45,249 nt of DNA. It comes from JARRJY01 sp037388705. GTDB lineage: Bacteria > Pseudomonadota > Gammaproteobacteria > UBA6429 > Thiohalophilaceae. The notes under the pieces are model-generated. The model did not search any database, was not told the origin of the DNA, and worked only from the letters and a program-made list of their open reading frames with translations. Shown here piece after piece: positions 33,548 through 42,065 of the stretch. Both the position numbers and the translations under genes were made by a program. Position 1 is the stretch's first letter. Each line of letters opens with the position of its first letter. Location of the stretch: assembly GCA_037388705.1 (NCBI GenBank), contig JARRJY010000014.1:1-45249 (forward strand), given 5' to 3'.

Positions 33548-35253
33548 AAGCCATTTACCTGCTCCAGTGATTTTACCATTTCTTCACGCATCCTGAATTT
33601 CTGTAACTTACCGGTAACCGTCATAGGAAAGTCATCAACAAAACGAATGTATTTCGGGATCTTGAAATGAGCGATATTGTCTTTACAGAATTCCCGCAGT
33701 TCATCTTCCGTCATGGTCTCACCACTATGTAGTTCAATCCAGGCAGCGACCTGTTCCCCGTAATAATCATCCGGAACCCCGAATACAGCTACTTCGGCAA
33801 CCTTGGGATGAGTGAAGATGAAATCTTCTATTTCCCGTGGATAGATATTTTCACCGCCGCGTATGATCATTTCCTTGCGCCGGCCGGTTATTTTCACATA
33901 ACCGTTCTCATCCATAGTACCCAGGTCACCAGAGAACAACCAGCCTGCTTCATCAATCGTTTCCGTGGTTTTTTCAGCTTGTCCGTAATAACCACGCATG
34001 ATGTGATAACCACGAAAACAGATTTCACCAATCTCACCTAACGGAACAGTAGCACCGGTTTCAGTATTGATAATTTTAACTTCCTGGTGAGGCAGGTTAT
34101 GTCCAACGGTATTAATGCGTCGCTCAAAACTGTCATCACGCGTGGTGAGGTGTGTTAAAGGCGACGCTTCGGTTTCACCGTAGCCGATCAGGATTTCATT
34201 GCAGTGCATGTCATTGATGACGCGTTTCATTAATTCGGGAGGACAGGGGGCACCCGCCATGATACCGGTACGTAAGCTGGTCAGATCAAACTTGTTAAAA
34301 TCAGGGTGTTCCAGTTCAGCGATGAACATGGTCGGCACACCATGGATCGCGGTACATTTTTCCTGTTGTACTGCTTCGAGTACTTTGCCGGCGTCAAAAT
34401 GATAACTGCTAATGACCAGGCAGGCACCAACTGAAAAACATAAAAGGTTGGCCAATACCATGCCGAAACAATGATAAAAAGGTACTGGTACAACCAGTCG
34501 GTCATTTTCTTTGAAATGCATAGCCTGCGCCGAGAACCATGCGTTATTGAGAATATTATGATGGGTCAGCATGACCGCCTTGGGAAAACCGGTGGTACCG
34601 GATGTGTACTGAATGTTAATAACATCATCGCGATCCAGTGTCTGTGTTTGTTGTTCCAGCTCTTCCTGGCTTATGGTATCCGCTGCCTGAATGACTTCCT
34701 GCCATGAGGTAAACCCCGGTGCCGGGGTTTCGGTATGCATAGGGTCGGCCGGGTCATAAAGAATAACCCGGTGCAAGTTTGGCAAAGTATGGGAATCAAG
34801 CTCGGTATTGTTACCCTGGAGTTCAGGAACCTGGTTGAGCAACATGGCAACATAATCACTACTGCGAAACGAGGGGATAATAAACAATCCCTGTACTTCT
34901 GAGCGGTCCAGCGCATAGGCCAGTTCTTTGGGACGATAGGCCGGGTTAATATTAACCAGGATAACGCCGATACGGGCAGTCGCCATCTGGATTAGTAACC
35001 ATTCAATATTATTGGTTGACCAGACACCGATGCGATCGCCACGCTTGAATCCCAACCCCAGGAGCCCCCTGGCCAGTTCATCGGTAGCATTAGATAAAGC
35101 CTGGTAAGTTAAACGGCGCTGTTGCGGGATAGAAACAACCGCTTCCTGTTCAGGGAACTGTTGAGCAACGGAAAGAAAATACTCGGGAATAGTTTGACCA
35201 ATGAGCTGAGTGTCGCCACCGCAGTGATAATAACTGTGATTGGGGTTATTCAT
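33544..35253 (-). CDS. AMP-forming acyl-CoA synthetase
   Basis: Adenylate-forming enzyme of 569 residues that links carboxylates to CoA. Motifs: P-loop YTSGTTGFPKAVMLTH, the GYGETEASP motif, WLFSGDLG (A7), and the hinge/lysine motif GRRKEMIIRGGENIYP, with the catalytic C-terminal lysine in MTVTGKLQKFRM. Closest to medium-chain/fatty acyl-CoA synthases. In this operon it may activate branched or short fatty acids, or salvage acids made from 2-oxoacids; substrate unproven. Confidence 0.9.
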   Translation of the reverse strand: MNNPNHSYYHCGGDTQLIGQTIPEYFLSVAQQFPEQEAVVSIPQQRRLTYQALSNATDELARGLLGLGFKRGDRIGVWSTNNIEWLLIQMATARIGVILVNINPAYRPKELAYALDRSEVQGLFIIPSFRSSDYVAMLLNQVPELQGNNTELDSHTLPNLHRVILYDPADPMHTETPAPGFTSWQEVIQAADTISQEELEQQTQTLDRDDVINIQYTSGTTGFPKAVMLTHHNILNNAWFSAQAMHFKENDRLVVPVPFYHCFGMVLANLLCFSVGACLVISSYHFDAGKVLEAVQQEKCTAIHGVPTMFIAELEHPDFNKFDLTSLRTGIMAGAPCPPELMKRVINDMHCNEILIGYGETEASPLTHLTTRDDSFERRINTVGHNLPHQEVKIINTETGATVPLGEIGEICFRGYHIMRGYYGQAEKTTETIDEAGWLFSGDLGTMDENGYVKITGRRKEMIIRGGENIYPREIEDFIFTHPKVAEVAVFGVPDDYYGEQVAAWIELHSGETMTEDELREFCKDNIAHFKIPKYIRFVDDFPMTVTGKLQKFRMREEMVKSLEQVNGL

Positions 35254-35265
35254 ATTTACAGATCT

Positions 35266-35754
35266 TTATTCCCGGTTGTGTTTTTGTTTTAAAGTCTCAA
35301 CATGTTCAATCAGTGTATCAATGGTATTTTTTAGCAGGTCAAGTTCGTCGACACTAAGGTCTTCAAGTTGTTCAAGATTATATTCAATCGTATCGATAAT
35401 TTTTTTATGTGGCCTTTGCATGGGACGCATGAAATAGGAAGTGATTGTCGCGATGATGGTGCCAAAGAATAAAACTGAGCCTATTACAATCCATAGTCCC
35501 CCGACTAATTGACCTGTAGCGGAAAGAGGAGTGTCAGCAATACCTGCAGTTGAGAACGCGGCAACACACCAGTATAAAGCTTTTCCAAAAGTTGTGATGC
35601 CAGCTTGTTCGATATTACGTTCGGCCAGGTACATGCCAGTTGAAAAGATTAGCCACAATACAACCATCAAGATTAATAATTTTATAAATGGTGTATGAAC
35701 AGAAATGTCCCGGATAAATCGTTTGAAGCGTGTATGTTGACCGACCCTTCGCAT
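35266..35754 (-). CDS. Two-TM ion-channel-like protein with atypical filter
   Basis: Two membrane segments (FIKLLILMVVLWLIFSTGMYLAE and LWIVIGSVLFFGTIIATITSYFM) surround a pore-like loop, as in Ion_trans_2 potassium channels, followed by an acidic coiled C-terminal tail. The filter position reads TAGIAD instead of TVGYGD, so potassium selectivity is doubtful. The ATG at 35754 (MRRVGQHTRF) avoids overlap; a longer start at 35814 would overlap the oxidoreductase gene by 32 bases. Its place inside an amino-acid fermentation operon is unexplained. Confidence 0.75.
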   Translation of the reverse strand: MRRVGQHTRFKRFIRDISVHTPFIKLLILMVVLWLIFSTGMYLAERNIEQAGITTFGKALYWCVAAFSTAGIADTPLSATGQLVGGLWIVIGSVLFFGTIIATITSYFMRPMQRPHKKIIDTIEYNLEQLEDLSVDELDLLKNTIDTLIEHVETLKQKHNRE

Positions 35755-35782
35755 ATAAATATTATGAATCCATATTGATGTA

Positions 35783-36709
35783 TTATTCGACAATATTGTC
35801 CCAGTAAGCATCAATACGTGCCTGTATTTCTGCTATTCCCTGTTCGTCACGCTGAGGTTCAAACAGGTGTTTAAAACGACCTTGCAGTTTCAGGTATTCT
35901 TCTACCGGTTTTCTCTGGCGAGGTATCTTGGTATGCACGACTTTACCATCAATGTATTCTTTCAATGGCCAGACACCTGTTTGTACTGCAAGTCGACCTA
36001 TCTCGACACTTAACTGTGGATCATAATCCCAACCTGTTGGGCATGGCGCCAGGGAGATCAGCATTCGGGGTCCTTTCATGGTTTGTAATTTTTCAATTTT
36101 CTTGGCCAGGTCCAGTGGTTCAGCGCCGATAATCGTTGCTACGTAAGCAGGGTGATGTGCAGCCCAGATTGAAAACAGATCTTTTTTGAAACCCGGATAA
36201 CCGTGAGAACCTTTACTGGTAGATGTTTTCGCACCATGAGGCGTGGCAGCAGAATACTGTTGCCCGGTATTACCATAACCCTCGTTGTCATAACACAGGT
36301 AGATAAAATCGAGATGGCGATCCATAGCCCCCGAGGTTGCAGATAGCCCCATGCCATAGGCAGAACCATCACCGGTGACCACCACTACTTCCATATTGTC
36401 ATCATCGGAAAGTTTATTTTTTTCTATCAGGATATCCATGGCATCACGTACACCTTGCGCACCTGCCGGTGCCGATGCCATGGCGGTATATAGCCAGCCA
36501 CCACGAAAAGGGGTAAAGGGATAAACTGATAATAGCGTCATACAACCAGCCGCGTTCACGAACACGGTTTTCTGGCCAAGGATATCGTACATGTTGTGCA
36601 AAGCTTCAAGGCCTCCACAACCGGCACACATGGGAGTACCGGTACCCAGCAAATGAGAAGAGGGCATGTCCTTCATGCGATGAAAGTGAACCGGAGATTC
36701 TTTAATCAT
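35783..36709 (-). CDS. 2-oxoacid:ferredoxin oxidoreductase, beta (TPP-binding) subunit
   Basis: Thiamine-pyrophosphate-binding subunit of about 308 residues. The start at 36709 (MIKESPVHFHRM) has a good GAGG eight bases upstream and follows the alpha-subunit stop by four bases. TPP motif GDGSAYGMGL...CYDNEGYGNTGQQ is present, as is a cysteine pair in MCAGCGG for the proximal 4Fe-4S cluster. Catalyses oxidative decarboxylation of a 2-oxoacid to acyl-CoA with ferredoxin reduction. The substrate (pyruvate, branched or aromatic 2-oxoacid) cannot be fixed from sequence alone. Confidence 0.93.
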   Translation of the reverse strand: MIKESPVHFHRMKDMPSSHLLGTGTPMCAGCGGLEALHNMYDILGQKTVFVNAAGCMTLLSVYPFTPFRGGWLYTAMASAPAGAQGVRDAMDILIEKNKLSDDDNMEVVVVTGDGSAYGMGLSATSGAMDRHLDFIYLCYDNEGYGNTGQQYSAATPHGAKTSTSKGSHGYPGFKKDLFSIWAAHHPAYVATIIGAEPLDLAKKIEKLQTMKGPRMLISLAPCPTGWDYDPQLSVEIGRLAVQTGVWPLKEYIDGKVVHTKIPRQRKPVEEYLKLQGRFKHLFEPQRDEQGIAEIQARIDAYWDNIVE

Positions 36710-36713
36710 GATA

Positions 36714-37964
36714 TCAACCTCGTTTCTCATGTATTTCGGCATGCTCTGCTTTGGCGATAGCCTGCAGTTTTCGCATCTCGGTGAGTTCATTCTGGGTATA
36801 AAGTAAACGTGGGGGAGGAGATTCACCCCTGACGCTGGCAACTTTAAGTTCATTAATCATTTCAAAGAACTCTTCCTGGGTGATGTCACGTCCACCCAGG
36901 CCACCAATAAAACTTGCCAGGATTCCCGGCGCATCAGGCATACCATAAAGTGCACTGGCAAATTCACTATGCAATACGCCACCCATGCCCATGGAAATGT
37001 TTTGATCAATTATGGCCACACCTCGACGACCTTTTAACAAGCTGCGTACTTTTTCACGGGGGAAAGGACGGAATAAACGGATGCGTGCCAGGCCTACTTT
37101 CCAGCCTGCCGCGCGCAGGCTATCCACAGCATCGTGCGCCTTGGTGGCAAACGAGCCGATCATAACAAAGACGAATTCCGCATCATCCATCTGATAGTTT
37201 TCAATGATGTCATACCGGCGGCCAAACGTATTCGCAAATTCATCGGCAATCTCATCGTAAACATCCAGTGCTCTTTCAACAGCAAGATGCTCTTCGTAGC
37301 GAAAATAGGAATAAGGCCCGCCACCCAGTACTGCCATGGCCTGGCTGAGCGGTGCACTGCCTTTAAACTGCAGGTTTTCCGGATCAAACTCACCAACAAA
37401 GGCAGCGGCTTTTTCCGCGTCAGGCAGGTCAACGGGTTCACGGGTAAACGACAGGTAAAAACCATCCAGGTTAACAATGGCAGGCATACGAACGCTTTTA
37501 TGTTCAGCGAGTTTATAGGCCATTAATACACTGTCAGTAATTTCCTGGCAGGTGGCGCAATGAATTTGCAGGAAGCCACTGTCACGAGCTGCCATGATAT
37601 CGTTATGATCAGACTCCAGGGTAATCGGTGCTGACAATCCGCGTGACACATTAATCATCACGAACGGCACACGCCAGCCTGCCACGGTGTATAACATTTC
37701 CATGCCATATAGCAGTCCCTGGCTGGAAGTGGCAGTAAACACGCGTACACCGGAAGTGGCGGCACTTCCTGCCGCGGTAATCATGGAGTGCTCCGATTCA
37801 AGAGTGACCATGCGTGCATCCATTTCACCGCGATCAATCCAGATAGACAGATCTTCAATGATTTCAGTTTGTGGCGTAATGGGAAAAGCAGGGATATAGT
37901 CCGTTTTGGCAAGACGTGCGCCCCAGGCGGCAGCACCATTACCGGTCAACAGTTTTCGGGTCAT
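36714..37964 (-). CDS. 2-oxoacid:ferredoxin oxidoreductase, alpha subunit
   Basis: Subunit of 416 residues with the pyrimidine-binding N-terminal domain (MTRKLLTGNGAAAWGARLAK, FPITPQTEIIEDL) and the SRGLSAPITLESDHNDIMAARDSGF motif, then the C-terminal domain II (FVMIGSFATKAHDAVDSLRAAGWKVGLARIRLFRPFP). It overlaps the gamma/delta gene by four bases. Confidence 0.93.
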   Translation of the reverse strand: MTRKLLTGNGAAAWGARLAKTDYIPAFPITPQTEIIEDLSIWIDRGEMDARMVTLESEHSMITAAGSAATSGVRVFTATSSQGLLYGMEMLYTVAGWRVPFVMINVSRGLSAPITLESDHNDIMAARDSGFLQIHCATCQEITDSVLMAYKLAEHKSVRMPAIVNLDGFYLSFTREPVDLPDAEKAAAFVGEFDPENLQFKGSAPLSQAMAVLGGGPYSYFRYEEHLAVERALDVYDEIADEFANTFGRRYDIIENYQMDDAEFVFVMIGSFATKAHDAVDSLRAAGWKVGLARIRLFRPFPREKVRSLLKGRRGVAIIDQNISMGMGGVLHSEFASALYGMPDAPGILASFIGGLGGRDITQEEFFEMINELKVASVRGESPPPRLLYTQNELTEMRKLQAIAKAEHAEIHEKRG

Positions 37965-38905
37965 GATGTTACTCCTGCTTCTTCCTGTTCTTTGGCAATA
38001 TGCTCCGGTATGGATTCAATAGCATGTGGTGGACATTGAGCAACACAAACCAGGCAACCCTTACAATGATCATAATCAATTTCCGGTTTACCATCGTCAC
38101 GGACATTGATAGCACCATCCGGGCAATAAGTACTGCACACCCACCAGCAACCGCTGCATTTTTCATAATTGATCACCGGGCGCATGGTCCGCCACAGCCC
38201 GGTACGGACCTCGACACTGGTTGCACCGGAATGAATGGCAGGGGCCGAAATTTCGGCTGCCTCGAAAGGCAGCTCAACCCACTCCGGCGCCTGGTAAGCG
38301 GTAGCTGAACGCAGGCCACTTTCTTTAACCACGCCGGCATGTTCTGACATGGCATCAAATGCGGCAGTGGCAATATCAGTATTTTCCTGGATAATGGTTT
38401 TTCCCAGGTGACCCAGTTCCTCTTTTATGGCATTAAGAAAAGATTCTATTGAAACGACGCTGGTAAGTGCTGCCGCTGCCGCAGCACAGCGACTACCGAT
38501 ATAGGGCAGTTCAGCCCTGTCTTCGACATCTTCACGTGCAGGAAGAATCAGAACAGTCGCACTGGTGTTTAAACGATGTTGCCATGTCTCGGCAGTCTCA
38601 TGGCTATTTATTAATAACACACTATGTTCATCTACGCCTTGTAACACACCGGCTGCGGGCATACCGACCAGGGTGTCATCGGCGACTACCACCAGGTCAG
38701 GGTGACTGATAATGCCGCGTTCATTAACGGGTGATTTATCCGCTCTTACATAGGCGAAGATCGGGGCGCCACGTCGCTCGGCGCCGTAACGTGGTGCATC
38801 CTGGACTTCATAGCCTTCCATGAAAAAAGCCGTGCCGAGAATCCTGCTAGCTGTTTTCATACCCTGACCACCGCGACCATGAAAACGTATCCGATACATA
38901 ATCAA
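37961..38905 (-). CDS. 2-oxoacid:ferredoxin oxidoreductase, fused gamma-delta subunit
   Basis: 314-residue fusion. Residues 1-190 are the gamma domain (MYRIRFHGRGGQGMKTASRIL...GYEVQDAPRYGAERRG), which helps CoA binding. Residues about 210-314 are a delta-type ferredoxin domain with two 4Fe-4S motifs, CSGCWWVCSTYCP and CKGCLVCVAQCP. Fusion of gamma and delta is common in bacterial ketoacid oxidoreductases. The electron acceptor is probably a free ferredoxin, not found in the window. Confidence 0.93.
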   Translation of the reverse strand: MIMYRIRFHGRGGQGMKTASRILGTAFFMEGYEVQDAPRYGAERRGAPIFAYVRADKSPVNERGIISHPDLVVVADDTLVGMPAAGVLQGVDEHSVLLINSHETAETWQHRLNTSATVLILPAREDVEDRAELPYIGSRCAAAAAALTSVVSIESFLNAIKEELGHLGKTIIQENTDIATAAFDAMSEHAGVVKESGLRSATAYQAPEWVELPFEAAEISAPAIHSGATSVEVRTGLWRTMRPVINYEKCSGCWWVCSTYCPDGAINVRDDGKPEIDYDHCKGCLVCVAQCPPHAIESIPEHIAKEQEEAGVTS

Positions 38906-38914
38906 TAATTACCT

Positions 38915-40027
38915 TTAGAATATTTTCCAGCGACGGAAGCTCATAGCTTTGTCGACGCGTTTACGTGCCAGTCGCAAAGAAGCTTCACGGGGAAGTATCT
39001 GTTCACGTTGCGCTGTTTCAAGTACTTCCGTGGTATTGCGACGTAATTTCTCTTCAATCGAAGCAAAGGCTGCAGACTGACTGGCACCCTGGTATTCCAT
39101 AGCCGCGCAGATGACACCACCGGCGTTGGCAATAAAATCAGGGACACATAAAATTCCCCTTTCATGAAGCACTTTTTCCGCCTCATGGGTAATCGGAATA
39201 TTGGCACCTTCCACCACCATTTTGGCATTCAGTCGATGTACATTGTCTATGTGGATCACGTCAGGACGAGCAGCCGGGATCCAGATATCACACTCAATAT
39301 CAACAATGGCATCCACATCACGCTTCTCTCCTTCAGCATAGTCGGTAACGCCCTTTCCTTCATCTTTGAGGGCGATTAATGCTTTGACATCCAGCCCATC
39401 TGGATTGTAGATGGTGCCAGAGGTATCTGAAACCGCGACGGGAATTGCACCGTTCTTGCTCAGGAAGTTAGTGACATGTTTTCCTACAGCACCAAAGCCC
39501 TGTACTGCAAAAGTTGCACCTTCAGTCTTTAGCTGGCAGAAGTTTTGCGCAACATCAACAACATGGCTGAGCCCCCAGCCGGTAGCGCCAATTTCATCAA
39601 GGGGAATACCACCAACTTCTCGGGGTAACGCGACCACCCGGTCAATCTCATCTTTGACCCATGCCATGCATTCTTCATCTGTACCCATGTCTGGAGCAAA
39701 AATATATTGTTCAACTTCTCTTAGCGCGCAGGCAAGTCCACGGATCAGGATTTCTTTTTGTTGTATTGGCATTTTGGGATCACCGACCAGGACAGCCTTG
39801 CCACCACCATGGGGTAAGCCGGCAGCCGCATTCTTGAAGGTCATGGCACGTGCCAGTCGTGCGCATTCTTCGGTAGTAACATCCGCAGCCATACGTACGC
39901 CGCCAATAGAGGGGCCCTTGGCAACGTTATCAACTACCAGCACACCCTTGAGCCCGATAGAGGGTTCATGAACATGAATGACTTTTAGTGGACCTAGCTC
40001 ATCCGCCAATGAGAATACTGACTCCAT
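38915..40027 (-). CDS. Glu/Leu/Phe/Val-family amino-acid dehydrogenase
   Basis: Dehydrogenase of 370 residues that oxidatively deaminates an amino acid to a 2-oxoacid with NAD(P)+. Catalytic Lys77 is in PHGGGKAVLVG and the conserved aspartate Asp113 in APDMGTDEE; Rossmann fingerprint FAVQGFGAVGKHV follows. The size and GGGKAV motif lean to the leucine/phenylalanine dehydrogenase side, but specificity is open. First gene of the operon; an FNR-like palindrome lies about 90 bases upstream. Confidence 0.9.
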   Translation of the reverse strand: MESVFSLADELGPLKVIHVHEPSIGLKGVLVVDNVAKGPSIGGVRMAADVTTEECARLARAMTFKNAAAGLPHGGGKAVLVGDPKMPIQQKEILIRGLACALREVEQYIFAPDMGTDEECMAWVKDEIDRVVALPREVGGIPLDEIGATGWGLSHVVDVAQNFCQLKTEGATFAVQGFGAVGKHVTNFLSKNGAIPVAVSDTSGTIYNPDGLDVKALIALKDEGKGVTDYAEGEKRDVDAIVDIECDIWIPAARPDVIHIDNVHRLNAKMVVEGANIPITHEAEKVLHERGILCVPDFIANAGGVICAAMEYQGASQSAAFASIEEKLRRNTTEVLETAQREQILPREASLRLARKRVDKAMSFRRWKIF

Positions 40028-40117
40028 ACAAACTTCCTTTTTAGATCATAAGCATTATCTTAACTATAATTGATATTAGGTATATTTTATTTTTCACATA
40101 GATAAGATTAATGATCG

Positions 40118-40131
40118 TTGATCCTCGTCAA
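40118..40131. promoter_or_regulatory. FNR/Anr-type binding site
   Basis: TTGAT-CCTC-GTCAA, an exact fit to the relaxed consensus TTGAY-N4-RTCAA. It lies in the 143-base divergent gap, about 91 bases upstream of the dehydrogenase start and 40 bases before the archease start. A TAAAAT -10-like hexamer on the minus strand at 40084-40089 would place the site about 47 bases from the start point, near but not at the classic -41.5 activator position. Confidence 0.5.
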
Positions 40132-40170
40132 TGTTTATTACAGATATATGGCCAATAGTAGCCAGTACTT

Positions 40171-40596
40171 ATGAACAACAAGACAAAATGGCAGCATTTT
40201 CATCATGTTGCTGACATTGGGATACGTGGCTTCGGGGAAACTCCTGAACAGGCATTTGTCCAGGCAGCCATTGCTATGACAGCAGTTATTACTGAGCCTC
40301 AATCAGTTGCTGTTAATGCCTGTATTGATCTTGAAGGTGAGGCCATGGACCTGGAGTACCTGTTTGTCGACTGGTTAAATGCGCTGGTTTATGAAATGGC
40401 AACCCGGAACATGCTGTTCAGCCAGTTCGATGTCAGTATTGCTGACGGGCATTTAAAGGCCAGGGTTTGTGGAGAAACCGTAAACAGGGAAAAACATCAA
40501 CCAGCAGTAGAAGTAAAAGGCGCCACTTTAACCGAGCTTCAGGTCAGGGAACAAAAGGACGGAGGCTGGCTGGCACAATGTATAGTTGATGTGTAG
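40171..40596 (+). CDS. Archease
   Basis: Protein of 141 residues in the archease family, which activates RtcB by helping its guanylation and metal loading. Features: FHHVADIGIRGFGETPEQAFVQAAIAMT at the N-terminus, DLEYLFVDWLNALVYE, and the C-terminal REQKDGGWLAQCIVDV. It immediately precedes rtcB, the classic pairing. Confidence 0.93.
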   Translation: MNNKTKWQHFHHVADIGIRGFGETPEQAFVQAAIAMTAVITEPQSVAVNACIDLEGEAMDLEYLFVDWLNALVYEMATRNMLFSQFDVSIADGHLKARVCGETVNREKHQPAVEVKGATLTELQVREQKDGGWLAQCIVDV

Positions 40597-40618
40597 CTGA
40601 GGTATAGGGGATCATACA

Positions 40619-42052
40619 ATCGATATTAAAATCTTTAACAAGATTAATGATACTACCTGGTGCATTGAGCCAACTGGGGATATGCGTGTGCCCGCCATTA
40701 TTTATGCTGACGAGCAACTTATCAGGGATATGGATGACAAGGTGCGCGAACAAATTACCAACGTAGCAGCCTTACCCGGCATTGTGCAGGCAGCCTACGC
40801 GATGCCGGATGCGCACTGGGGCTATGGTTTTCCCATTGGCGGCGTGGCGGCGTTTGATGCTGATGAAGGAGGTGTAATTTCCGCTGGCGGTGTCGGTTTT
40901 GATATTTCCTGCGGCGTACGCTGTTTGCATACGGGCCTCAACAAACAGGATGTTGAGCCACACAAAAAAGCCCTGGTTGATCAGCTGTATCGGGATATTC
41001 CTGCCGGGGTAGGCAGTACCGGGACTATTCACTTAAACATACCTGAGATGAATGCCATGCTGAAAGGTGGTGCCAGATGGGCCATCCAACAGGGCTTTGG
41101 TGATGAAATTGACCTTGAACGTATTGAGGAACACGGTTGTATGCAAGGTGCCGAGCCAAGGCACGTTTCTGATCATGCCAAGAAACGCCAGCAAAATGAA
41201 ATGGGCACACTGGGTTCAGGTAATCATTACCTGGAAGTGCAACATGTGTCTGACATTTATGATGAAACTATTGCTGAACGTTTTGGATTACAACAAGGTG
41301 ATGTTGTAGTCAGCATTCATTGCGGTTCGCGTGGCCTGGGTCACCAGATTGGCACCGAGTTTTTAAAAGATATGGCGATTGCAGCACCGCGGTTTGGCAT
41401 TAACCTGCCAGACAGGGAACTGGCTTGTGCGCCAATAAAGTCAGATATTGGCCAGGCGTACCTGGGAGCCATGCGTGCCGGAGTGAATTGTGCCCTGGCT
41501 AACAGGCAAATTATCACCCATTTAACTCGGGGCGCTTTCGCCCGTATTTTTCCTGAAGCAACATTGCGGTTACTTTATGATGTTTCACATAACACTTGTA
41601 AGTTAGAGCAGCACGAAGTCAACGGTGAAAAACGCCAGCTTTATATTCACCGCAAAGGGGCAACGCGGGCTTTTGGTCCCGGCCACCCGGATATTCCCGC
41701 GGTATTAAGAGAGGTTGGGCAGCCCGTCATTATTGGGGGCTCAATGGGAACCGGTTCCTATATTCTTGCAGGGACAAAGCAAAGTGAACAACTGGCATTC
41801 AGTTCTGCCTGTCACGGAGCAGGTCGTGCCATGAGTCGACACCAGGCAACCAAACGATGGCGTGGTAAAGAACTGATTAAACAACTTGAAAGTGAACAGG
41901 GGATCCTGGTGCGCAGCCCTTCAATGCGGGGTGTGGCAGAAGAAGCGCCCGGTTCCTATAAAGATGTGTCAGCAGTTGTCGACTCAGCAGATCAAGCTGG
42001 CCTGGCAAAGAAGGTAGCGCGTCTTGAGCCACTGGTTTGTATTAAAGGGTAA
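40619..42052 (+). CDS. rtcB: RNA-splicing ligase RtcB, probable non-ATG start
   Basis: RtcB joins 2',3'-cyclic phosphate and 5'-OH RNA ends using GTP and Mn2+. Metal/GMP residues: Cys in DISCGVRC, His in GSGNHYLEV and SIHCGSRGLGHQ, YDVSHNTCKLEQH, and the guanylated His in SACHGAGRAMSRH. The first ATG is 40682 (MRVPAIIY), but relatives have about 20 residues before it. The codons upstream read DIKIFNKINDTTWCIEPTGD, a typical RtcB N-terminus, with the frame open from 40601. Shine-Dalgarno-like aggggat sits just before ATC (40619) and ATT (40625), so one of these rare start codons, or a lost ATG, is likely. Confidence 0.88.
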   Translation: MDIKIFNKINDTTWCIEPTGDMRVPAIIYADEQLIRDMDDKVREQITNVAALPGIVQAAYAMPDAHWGYGFPIGGVAAFDADEGGVISAGGVGFDISCGVRCLHTGLNKQDVEPHKKALVDQLYRDIPAGVGSTGTIHLNIPEMNAMLKGGARWAIQQGFGDEIDLERIEEHGCMQGAEPRHVSDHAKKRQQNEMGTLGSGNHYLEVQHVSDIYDETIAERFGLQQGDVVVSIHCGSRGLGHQIGTEFLKDMAIAAPRFGINLPDRELACAPIKSDIGQAYLGAMRAGVNCALANRQIITHLTRGAFARIFPEATLRLLYDVSHNTCKLEQHEVNGEKRQLYIHRKGATRAFGPGHPDIPAVLREVGQPVIIGGSMGTGSYILAGTKQSEQLAFSSACHGAGRAMSRHQATKRWRGKELIKQLESEQGILVRSPSMRGVAEEAPGSYKDVSAVVDSADQAGLAKKVARLEPLVCIKG

Positions 42053-42065
42053 ATGAAAGCCCGGC

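Noticed and set aside
39411..39971. Plus-strand frame of 186 codons
   Set aside because: Antisense of the amino-acid dehydrogenase, which has all catalytic motifs.
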